A DNA stretch of 36,067 nt, taken from positions 1 through 36,067 of IMG/VR virus record IMGVR_UViG_3300006638_000012; one strand, given 5' to 3'. Shown piece after piece: positions 24,401-31,300 of this stretch. Numbering within the stretch: the first letter of the stretch is position 1; every line of letters begins with the position of its first letter. Under the pieces are notes generated by a model, which searched no databases, was not told the origin of the DNA, and saw only the letters and a list, made by a program, of their open reading frames with translations. The stretch is from a virus. Made by a program: the position numbers and the translations under genes.

Positions 24401-25480
24401 TATCTTGGTAAAATCTTTATGATGCACTACGTGCGTTTTTGTATTTACATATTTTGTTTCATTGTTGTAATGCTTCCAAAATTCTCTATGTGTGAAATGC
24501 CACTTATCTTCACCAGGAAAGTACATAAATTCATATCCGGGTAAATGTGCTTGATCAAATTTCCGATACAACGGCATCAAACTATCGTTTGGTTTAAGAT
24601 TTTTAGCTTCAACATAACTTCCGTCACGAAGCATCACTTTATGATCTGAGGTGCATCTAAATGACTCGTTGTTATCTAACGTAATCTTAAGTGTTTCTTT
24701 CGTTCCCGTTTTCCAAACTTGGTTTACTTTTCCTGGAATAATCTTTCCTTTTTCATTAATACTATAAACATAAACATTATCTAAAGAACTAAGTTCACTA
24801 AGTTCTTTAATTGTTTTTGTTGATCCGTCAACAAGCGGTATAGGGGTATCATGCGCCACACACAACTCGTTATCTTCCCACATCCCGCCCACAAACCGTT
24901 CATCAAATTCGCCAACGGTGTCAACGAATTTACGTGTCATTAAAAGACACAATCCCACTAAACGAGCCGCTGGCACCCATTGACGTTGATGCACTTGGTG
25001 CCATTCTTGTGCCCATTTATCAAATTCACCAATCGTTTTATAGCCAACAGCAACACCTTGTGTACCACCAGCGGCGTTTGATACAGGACCCACAGCACCA
25101 AGATTCGGAATATTTGAAAACTGCATACATTCAAGCAACTGATACAACCAGTTTTGCGAGAAAAGCAGATCATTGTTTGCCAATGTCACGTATTCCCAAT
25201 CCAATGTCGCTATAGCACGTAATCCAGTGTTCATGCCGCCAGCAAACCCCAGATTGGTTTCGTTGGTCACAACCCGAAAATGTTCAGGGTCATCTTGAAT
25301 CAACTGTTTAAGAAAATCTTTTGTACCGTCAGTAGATCCGTTATCTACAAAGATCACTTCATACAAATTTGCGTGGGTATTACGCTTTAACGTCTCAACA
25401 GCCTGCTTGGTGTATTCCACCGCGTTAAACAATGGAATGATGATAGGAATACGTTTTTTAAGAACTACTTTATTGTTCAT
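21443..25480 (-). CDS. Three-domain family-2 glycosyltransferase with TPR tail, interrupted in frame by an intein
   Basis: I start at the ATG at 25480 (AAGGA 7 bases upstream); the frame extends 48 codons further but overlaps the previous gene. The precursor is 1345 residues; without the intein 897. Domain 1 (residues 10-206 plus 655-700) is a rhamnosyltransferase-type GT2: PIIIPLFNAVEYTK, VDNGSTDGT (45-53), NND (102-104), and WEDNEL|CLRGF at the catalytic-loop 'ED..lc.R' motif. Domain 2 (746-960) has ACRVKDGARYLPRV and WLFDHDEMP. Domain 3 (1028-1220) is a SunS/WaaE-like GT2: CMLIHNEGEMIARCL, VDTGCTDNT, NFSDARNFS, RLDPDE. TPR helices occupy 1251-1320. Acceptor unknown: virion proteins, host surface sugar or modified DNA are all possible. 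All three GT2 domains keep recognisable catalytic motifs. Confidence 0.88.
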   Translation of the reverse strand: MNNKVVLKKRIPIIIPLFNAVEYTKQAVETLKRNTHANLYEVIFVDNGSTDGTKDFLKQLIQDDPEHFRVVTNETNLGFAGGMNTGLRAIATLDWEYVTLANNDLLFSQNWLYQLLECMQFSNIPNLGAVGPVSNAAGGTQGVAVGYKTIGEFDKWAQEWHQVHQRQWVPAARLVGLCLLMTRKFVDTVGEFDERFVGGMWEDNELCVAHDTPIPLVDGSTKTIKELSELSSLDNVYVYSINEKGKIIPGKVNQVWKTGTKETLKITLDNNESFRCTSDHKVMLRDGSYVEAKNLKPNDSLMPLYRKFDQAHLPGYEFMYFPGEDKWHFTHREFWKHYNNETKYVNTKTHVVHHKDFTKINNLPTNLVKMTGDDHLRLHGSLGVPPEQIIKRDEGRKRFLESANGKKLTEWRRTFAAQLAKDSARRKKVSDKMKGRKFSEEHRQNILAGQKEARANGAYAESDHMLSERQIAKYSDPKNRALQSELSKKTLAEFWNGSKAEETRELISIKVKAALAKRTPEQILETSKKKSISAKAARAKLTPEERSAIVLRGVEKTKEKNALRTVEERQIISKRILEAVKKAKALLTPEERSAAGKKGAETRNKLKSLATPILNHKVIQVEVFGVEDVYDMEVETYHNFAVGFSDKSGVFVHNCLRGFLAGFRYAVDQSTLLHHYMNKTFQTNKMDASGLFHSNRKRYVDKWAAADSGFEEMAKANFDARVKDAEVAKKDVPIEQRLPDGRLKKFVVAACRVKDGARYLPRVLERISTFADEIVVSVSKLTTDNTKEICAQFSKVVLIGDDKDDVKGYAEADSRNMVLDMAYSRHPDWIWLFDHDEMPTSSITTEIEYLTNPENPEVMLWTFPIVQLWNSDNTRRIDGLWGKFWQGRMFRALPGLRIEGTGSLIHVGSHPTFQSEHWGTSLVKILHYGNVRPEDRVGKYARYTKIDTEKNLDMVLGQWKEYYWKLYYGDPTPNEVAQFKASGIPWQTIADPADWSRPAYGTIFARDAYRHVNDETGAKFVPFDETHKISLCMLIHNEGEMIARCLEGVRDHIDEIICVDTGCTDNTPNFARQMGARVVPFKWTDNFSDARNFSLSLATGDWIFRLDPDEQLPPESLPHLSLMVREPGVEGWIFPIINWLEHPGSVKEAQWALSETCRLFKNQYPTVKYAGIVHEELDDSFIALRKEREAKFLADGGDAEIAKTKSFMDIRRAPCQLWHFGYLRGQTVLDNKFKYYYALGNKQIEERPNDPRAWFTTGVHALHVGDYEEAINRYKKVLELNPKDHMAMNDCGVLLWSCGRYDQAEKHFQHALSLMGSDVHDNHKQRVEKNLQTVRRTVLSMMLFR
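23519..24862 (-). mobile_element. Intein with HNH endonuclease and NUMOD3-like repeats inside the glycosyltransferase
   Basis: The 448-residue insertion begins with Cys1 (CVAHDTPIPLVDG, block A) and has CTSDHKV (block B, residues 70-76) in the N-terminal Hint half. It ends with VYDMEVETYHNFAVGFS (block F) and GVFVHN (block G) followed by Cys+1. The penultimate His and terminal Asn needed for splicing are present. Between the halves are HVVHHKDFTKINNLP and DHLRLHG (residues 144-173), an HNH nuclease core, then basic repeats of the KGRKFSEEHRQNIL / KLTPEERS type. Removing it restores WEDNEL-CLRGFLAGFR, an uninterrupted GT2 motif. All the splicing residues I can check are present, so it should be active. 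Confidence 0.92.
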
Positions 25481-25520
25481 ATTTTTCCTTTTTCGTTCGA
25501 TTTCGTTTCGGAACAACCAA

Positions 25521-26255
25521 CTACAGCGGTATGTTGTACAGCGTCGAAAATACTCTTGCAAACGGTTCTGCCATTGCCGTGGATCCAAGACCCAACCCAG
25601 AAGGCATATCCGAAAATTTGACAACTTTAAGCAAATCCATCCAATACTTGTTTAACTGATCTATGGCCGCTTGTACTCGCGCACCACGGTCAATTGTCAG
25701 CGCAATGCCTGACACGCCATAACTAAAATCTCGAATAGACACCTGTAATTTAACTTCGAGATACAGGAATATTTGCGCTCCCACTTCAACTGCGACTTCA
25801 TGATATGGAGGCATGTTCTCCAACGAATAATTAGTTACAGGCGCGTACGTATTAACGACGCCCAGTGCGGCTTTAAGCGCGTCTCGAACTGCTGTACGAT
25901 TGGCGTCCATACGCACCGCAATTACTTCAGGAAGAATGCTGTACACCTTATCACGAAGCCGCTGTTCACGTACACTGCACTGAATTCGTGCCAACACCCT
26001 ATTACCTTCAACACCGCCGTTTGGTACATACGTGACGTAATAGAAAAATGACGGATCACCGTTATTATCGGTATACGTCGTCGTGGTATTAGCAGGCCCA
26101 GCGAGAATGTTGTTGATGTAGTTATATGTTCCTGATTCACCCCCAGAACTTGAGTAAATATTAATCGTATAAATCAGATTAACATTTAACCCATTTGGGG
26201 CTTTTACAGGATCATATGGCGGGGGCGCAATCCATTCAATAACTTCTACACTCAA
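25521..26255 (-). CDS. Unknown head/neck-region protein with beta-sandwich N-terminus
   Basis: The 244-residue protein begins in a 4-base overlap with the preceding gene. Residues 1-90 resemble an FN3/Ig domain (APPPYDPVKAPNGLNVNLIY, YTDNNGDPSFFYYVTYVPNG). Residues 95-244 are alpha/beta (REQRLRDKVYSILPEVIAVR, AVRDALKAALGVVNTYAPVT, GVSGIALTIDRGARVQAAID). The middle section 'l...i.......nrtavrdalk.al...+.y.p.tnYs' has the feel of a tail-completion or neck subunit, but no family is secure. It lies in the same tight co-directional cluster as two other unknown proteins downstream of the capsid gene. Confidence 0.5.
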   Translation of the reverse strand: MSVEVIEWIAPPPYDPVKAPNGLNVNLIYTINIYSSSGGESGTYNYINNILAGPANTTTTYTDNNGDPSFFYYVTYVPNGGVEGNRVLARIQCSVREQRLRDKVYSILPEVIAVRMDANRTAVRDALKAALGVVNTYAPVTNYSLENMPPYHEVAVEVGAQIFLYLEVKLQVSIRDFSYGVSGIALTIDRGARVQAAIDQLNKYWMDLLKVVKFSDMPSGLGLGSTAMAEPFARVFSTLYNIPL

Positions 26256-26770
26256 AGTTTTTCCTCGTCTGCATACCCATTTTTCGTTTTATTGTTAATG
26301 GCTACTGTTCCTAAATAAAAGCCGCCGTCGTCACCTTGAACACAACCCACTTTACGCCACACTTTTCCACGTTCATCCCAACCATATAAATGAACATTTT
26401 GTTCACGACGTTCGGGGTCATGGCTCGGGTACACGCCTTCAGGTTCAACTGCACGACGACCACTAATGTTCAGTCCTGAATACCAAACCGTAAAAAAATA
26501 TTTGGTATCAGGACTTGTCTGCGCTTTTACTTCGTCAATAAGACAAATTACGGTATCTACTAATGAACTATCTTGAGCCTTTTCATCCAATGTAAATGCT
26601 GTAACATCAGTAACTTCATTTGTTTTTGCGTTTCGCGCATTGATACGCGGACGTTTTCCAGATAGAATCGGTAAATAATTCCAACAAAGTATAAGTTTAT
26701 TGTCTTTTCGACGAAAAACGCGTACTTTTAATTCGGGTTTCTTTTCAGTGGTATCTACAAGTGACATCAT
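26252..26770 (-). CDS. Conserved-looking unknown protein of the head-neck cluster
   Basis: The 172-residue protein starts in an ATGA overlap with the stop of the gene before it and ends in an overlap with the next, so all three are translationally coupled. It has a charged beta-rich composition (VRVFRRKDNKLILCWNYLPI, TKYFFTVWYSGLNISGRRAV) and a C-terminal HLYGWDERGKVWRKVGCVQG segment. No motif is recognised. Two Met codons at the start (MMSL) are both possible. A structural role is assumed only from place. Confidence 0.5.
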   Translation of the reverse strand: MMSLVDTTEKKPELKVRVFRRKDNKLILCWNYLPILSGKRPRINARNAKTNEVTDVTAFTLDEKAQDSSLVDTVICLIDEVKAQTSPDTKYFFTVWYSGLNISGRRAVEPEGVYPSHDPERREQNVHLYGWDERGKVWRKVGCVQGDDGGFYLGTVAINNKTKNGYADEEKL

Positions 26771-27771
26771 TTCACCGTCGTTCCGAGATTGGCTTCATGA
26801 TCCATACGCTTTAATGCCCGACGCAATTGCGATTTTGCCGCATCTTTAACTTTGCCCGCTCGTGCATAAATAGCAATCTCACGTAAAATTCCAACGTCAT
26901 CACACTTTGTCAAAAACGCACCTTTTTCCTGTGGCGTATACCCAACGGTATACGGTGGATATCCTAAAAACCGTTTCACAATGTCATTAATAGGATGCAT
27001 ACCCGCTGGCGGTTCATTCGGAATATATTCGTCATCAGGCAATTCTGCGTTACGAGATACAGGTTGTGCCGTAACCACTTTAATAGGATCGTTCATTGCC
27101 GAAACTTCTGGCATTGACGTTACAGGCAATGCATCTGAAATCGGGACATTGACAAGTGCTGAAATAACGGGTGATGGTTCAGGTTCAGTAACATCAAACA
27201 TCGTTTCAGGTTCAACAGACCCAAGTTCTGTCTCTGTCTGCCCCGCTGGCAATTTTGGTTTACGCCCACGTTTAGCTGGTGGTGTACTCGGTTTACCTGC
27301 CATCAATGACGCTATGTGCGCTAACTGCGATTGAACCGCTGTAACCGCAGATTCAATACGCGCTAACGCGTCGTTGTCCCCAGAAATACCCTCAAATGGT
27401 GACGCCGGCGTTACTACTGGCTTTGTCGCCATGTGCGCTGGTACAACACGTTGTGGTTGTGGTGCAGGTTCAAACACAATGTCGTCGTCTTCAGCGCGTG
27501 TCGCTGGTCGTGTCGCGCCATTAACCATCGGTGCCGCAGGTGTCTTTACTGTAGACGCCATCGCAAGTCGTGCGGCTTTAGCATCTTCAGGTGAAATAAG
27601 AGCAATTAGCGGGGGTTTCATAGAAACAAATTTCCGAACATCAGAAATTTTGCTGATAGTTTCCAAATCAAAACTATCTGCACTTACCGTTTTTGGATCC
27701 AAGATAAGACCGAGTGCGGTCAAATCCAATGACGAACTGGTTGTGTTCATAATATGTACGTATTGGCTCAT
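26767..27771 (-). CDS. Unknown virion-region protein with long Pro/Ala-rich linker and basic patch
   Basis: I start at the ATG at 27771 (MSQYVHIMNTTSSSLDL) because GGAGATTAT lies directly before it; the longer frame to 27864 would run through the terminator. The protein is 334 residues. The N-terminal 60 residues and the last 80 (NDIVKRFLGYPPYTVGYTPQ, then AIYARAGKVKDAAKSQLRRA) look folded. Between them are Pro/Ala/Thr-rich linkers, a short helical segment (DALARIESAVTAVQSQLAHI), and KRGRKPKLPAG, a basic sequence resembling an AT-hook but lacking the RGRP core. A DNA- or head-interior-associated role is possible but is speculation. First gene after the capsid terminator. Confidence 0.55.
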   Translation of the reverse strand: MSQYVHIMNTTSSSLDLTALGLILDPKTVSADSFDLETISKISDVRKFVSMKPPLIALISPEDAKAARLAMASTVKTPAAPMVNGATRPATRAEDDDIVFEPAPQPQRVVPAHMATKPVVTPASPFEGISGDNDALARIESAVTAVQSQLAHIASLMAGKPSTPPAKRGRKPKLPAGQTETELGSVEPETMFDVTEPEPSPVISALVNVPISDALPVTSMPEVSAMNDPIKVVTAQPVSRNAELPDDEYIPNEPPAGMHPINDIVKRFLGYPPYTVGYTPQEKGAFLTKCDDVGILREIAIYARAGKVKDAAKSQLRRALKRMDHEANLGTTVK

Positions 27772-27815
27772 ATAATCTCCTCTTTCATTTTTCGATTTTT
27801 CATTCGGACAACAGT

Positions 27816-27849
27816 AAAAAGATGTGGAGTGCCGTATACAACACTCCAC
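27816..27849 (-). terminator. Rho-independent terminator
   Basis: On the minus strand GTGGAGTG pairs with CACTCCAC (8 bp, 10-base loop) and is followed two bases later by CTTTTT. It ends the hairpin-rich stretch after the capsid gene and precedes the next gene's ribosome-binding site by about 35 bases. Confidence 0.7.
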
Positions 27850-28058
27850 TTGCAAGAACCCCACAAGGAAGTTCCGCGCCTACGGGCAAAGCCCTATAGG
27901 GAAATAATCCTGTTGAAGCGACCATATTCCAATGGCACTTTTACGTCTTTGTTAAGGCTTTCTCAGGATTCAACAGGCACGACGAGGATCAATAAATTGG
28001 AACGAGTGTGTTTTAAACACTCGAACATCTCTATCTACTCATGGTAGTAGAGGCAAAA
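27850..28058 (-). other. Gene-free hairpin-rich stretch, possible structured RNA
   Basis: No plausible gene lies here. Visible inverted repeats are a stem with one bulge at 28029-28052, a 7-bp stem at 28003-28023 (CGAGTGT/ACACTCG), a long-range 9-bp pair CCTGTTGAA (27977-27969) with TTCAACAGG (27917-27909), and a GGGC-TTT-GCCC hairpin near 27890. With the 8-bp terminator this could be one folded RNA of about 240 nt. No tRNA arms were found and no known RNA family is recognised. Confidence 0.35.
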
Positions 28059-28259
28059 TCAATAACTAATGATGGCTTCAATGCCCATAAGTCTATTGGT
28101 CTTAATAGACTTATCCAACAGAATCAAAACATGCTTAAACTTATCAACCCACGTATCATCTGTATAAGACGGCTCACATCTACGTAAAGACGTGTACAAA
28201 TAAATTTGTACCGTCCGTTCTTCTTTAAGCCAATAAATGTTGAGCGGACCTAATTGCAT
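28059..28259 (-). CDS. Doubtful 66-residue ORF downstream of the capsid gene
   Basis: I start at the ATG at 28259 because GAAGGA is 4-5 bases upstream; an ATG at 28286 lies inside a hairpin and is less likely. The peptide (MQLGPLNIYWLKEERTVQIY, then KHVLILLDKSIKTNRLMGIE) has no recognised domain. The coding stretch contains two perfect inverted repeats: an 11-bp stem at 28087-28114 and an 8-bp stem at 28194-28211. That is unusual for a real gene of this size. It may be a small capsid-linked protein, or only an open frame across a structured RNA. The good Shine-Dalgarno is the main argument for coding. Confidence 0.4.
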   Translation of the reverse strand: MQLGPLNIYWLKEERTVQIYLYTSLRRCEPSYTDDTWVDKFKHVLILLDKSIKTNRLMGIEAIISY

Positions 28260-28277
28260 AATTCCTTCAAATAGATG

Positions 28278-28300
28278 CCTCGGCATATATCATGCCGAGG
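28278..28300 (-). terminator. 9-bp hairpin after the capsid stop codon
   Basis: CCTCGGCAT pairs perfectly with ATGCCGAGG around a 5-base loop, 28 bases after the capsid TAA. No U-run follows (CATCTATTTGAAGG), so it is a poor rho-independent terminator. It may be a processing or mRNA-stability stem protecting the capsid message. Confidence 0.4.
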
Positions 28301-28328
28301 ACTTGGTTAAACTGTTTACGATCTACGA

Positions 28329-31300
28329 TTAGACGATTGTCGCGGTGGCAATGCTGCCGAACACCGTAACTCCGACATTTTCGTATACGCTAAACATTAC
28401 AACGCGATCAGGTGGATAGTCGACATTTTGTTACTCCATCATATTGATGAAGGACACGGCATTTCTGCGCGTCTCTGCATGTCTCCATGCAGATCGGACT
28501 ATATCATTACCGAAATTACTTTCGGTATTAGGCGTGTAGTCTCTGGGAATTCTTAGCAGAATTGATAAAGTTAACAATTGTCTCTTTAATATTTGGTAAT
28601 TTTAAATCTGATTCAAAAAGAATTAAACAACGAATACCTTCATTTTTGAATTCTTTTATTAAGGTCTTGGCTTCTTTCTTTGTATGAAAATAGCCTAACC
28701 CGCCAAATACTTCAACAACTGCTTTAACTTTTTTATACGGAGTAACAATGAAATCTGGATTACTTGTTTTTGATTTTAACTTAATCCAAACCTTACCATT
28801 GCCAACATATTTCAAATGCTTTATTTTTAGACCAATTACGAAACGTTCTAAAGAAGATGGACGAGTAAAACATCCGATAAAATTCTTTGTTCTCCAAGCA
28901 ACATATCGTTCTGGGTCTGTTCCAAGCATATGGGCAATTGTGGCTTTCATTGAGCGCGAAGTTTTTTGCTGTGTTCTCTTTTTCTTTGCGCCAGTATATG
29001 TTTCAGTCCAATGCGGTTTAACAAGACCTATAGAAGATTGACTTATTCGTTTACGTACTGTTATAGCCTTACGAATTCCATACATCTGTTCATAGGTTTT
29101 CCCTTTTCGCCAAACACTTGAACTTTTACCTATAAACTTTCGGAGTTCGGGACTGTTTCTATAAGTTTCTTTGTTTGTCTCAATAATACGTTCAATGGTT
29201 TCAGACGTATGAGTTAATCCCATACGATTATGCCCATGTTTGAATTTATTATTATCCGCAATAGAACTACCACAACCACACTGACAATGATTCATCGTTA
29301 CCTATTCTACTAAGTCTTTTCTGCTGATTGACCTCGTGTATCATGAATTGTTCCACTTTGGGATCATGATCTTTTGGGGTGTTTCCAGCATATAGCCTAA
29401 TTTTCTACTGATTTTCAGTAGCCCCTCTAGTTCAGGGTTTCACTTCGACATCGTATCTGATCGGGAACCGACCCGCTTGCGCTGGCAACGGCAACACAAA
29501 AAGCGTGTTCGCACCATTCGTAAGCTGGCTCAATCTGTCAGTGACCCAGATTTTCAGTGTTGTTACTCTTCTTGTCGAATAAACGCCAAGAAGGAGTTGG
29601 TCATTTCTGCCAACTTCTTACTATCGCTAGTAAGCTCAGACTGTAACTTCACCCCATTTTCTGTAGGGTGCTTGACATTCAGTCGTTGAGGATTCTTACT
29701 TTCCCAGTCAATCGCAAATGAAAACTGATCATCCAACTTGCGATACTTTTCATATCCAACAAACGCTATTGCGTTATTTGGATATTGAGCACGAAACCTG
29801 TTGTACTTCCACATCGTATCTTCGGTTTCATGCCCCTTGATTTCAACTAACAAATTGTAGCGCGTTAGAAGAATATCTGGGATATAGATTCGGATACCGT
29901 GTTCAGTTTGAATTGGAAATCTTGCTTTTTCGTATTTGTAGTCAAACTGCAATAACTTCAAAATACGACAAAAATTCGCTTCCCAAGTTGACCGACAACC
30001 GTGTCCTAAATCCTGCCTAAAAAATTTCGCATATCCATATTTCTTAGTCAATGATATTTCACGAGTAGCATATTGTAATGCTTGCTTCTCGCTGGCTTTA
30101 GAAACTGTTGGATCTGTGAATTTTGTCAAACCAAAATTCCAAGGTTTTCTCCCTTTTCGAGATTTCGCCGCACATACATAGGAACAATAAAGAACATTCC
30201 GTTGCAGTAACTCATGTGCATAAACTTGAATATCTGATTGACAAATTTTACACTTCACAACAACAGAACATCGCGTAGGAGAACCATCAGCGATATGCTC
30301 TGATTGAGTAACAATATGAAGTGGTTTCGGCATTAGTAAGTCTTTCCTGCGGATTGACTCCGTGTATTGTTCATTTTTACTTTGTTAGAGTAGAACAATC
30401 TTTTGAAGTTATTCCCGCATATAGTCATGTAGTAATTTATCAGATTACTCTGATAACCGCCAAGATTAATTAGCGTTCCACAAACTGGCAAACCAACCAG
30501 ACTCAAGTAAGGCTTGAAAATTTACTTGATCAAGATCTGCTTGTGTCCAAGATCCACGGATTCCACGGAAACCAACTGGTGACATGAGAATGTTCCCCAC
30601 GGCCAATCGGCTGTTTTCCACGTTAGCAAACGCTGCGGCAAGGCCCGCGCGAGTCGTGTTGCTAGACATGTTCGTGTTAAGACCAATAGCTGTCGCTTGT
30701 GTAGAAATCGCTGAGAAAATAACGTCATCTTCCGCAATCTTCAACTCAAACGCCGCTTTGTTTTTTGTACGGTCCAGTGCATTGAACCGACGGATACTGA
30801 TTTCAGGATACTTAATGCTACGGACGGTGGCGATGTCGAATGTTTCCACCTCAACACGGTCACTCCACGACTCAACGGTCGGTGGATTTCCACGAGCACT
30901 AACTTTTGTTGCTGGAACCTCGGTAAAATCTTTATCGTACCAAGCAGGTGCTCCCTGAGGAAGCAGATCTGTTTCCAACAACTTTCTTCCAATCAATGAT
31001 GTTACTCTTAACAGGACGCTAAGGATGTGGACATTTCTGCCACACTCTCATAATTACTTATGAGTCCAGACTATAACTTCACCTTTTTTGAAAGGGCCTG
31101 ACGTTTAGTCGTTACGGGTTCTGGAATTTTTTCCAGTCTTCCCTCGGTATTGTCCTCTTGTCCATAAGTAACAGGGGTAGGAGTTTCACCGATATGGTCA
31201 AGTTTATCGTGGGCAATGAAAGAATTTACCCACGTAGTCGAGCCTCGTTCGGAGGGGCTCCGTCATCATTTTTGTTACTTGCTTTTTGCAAGACTTGGGC

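Noticed and set aside
25481-25624. Longer N-terminus of the glycosyltransferase
   Set aside because: It overlaps the previous gene by about 100 bases, lacks a ribosome-binding site, and the GT2 fold starts cleanly at the ATG at 25480.
27800-27925. 41-codon minus-strand ORF with hydrophobic C-terminus
   Set aside because: No ribosome-binding site precedes it and its end is the terminator hairpin.
27850-28058. tRNA or decayed tRNA
   Set aside because: Hairpins are present but no acceptor, anticodon and T-arm set with correct spacing or a GGTTCRA motif was found.
30466-30996. Separate 176-codon capsid-like gene starting with TTG
   Set aside because: The TTG at 30996 belongs to the last bases of intron 2, and the frame continues into exons on both sides after splicing.
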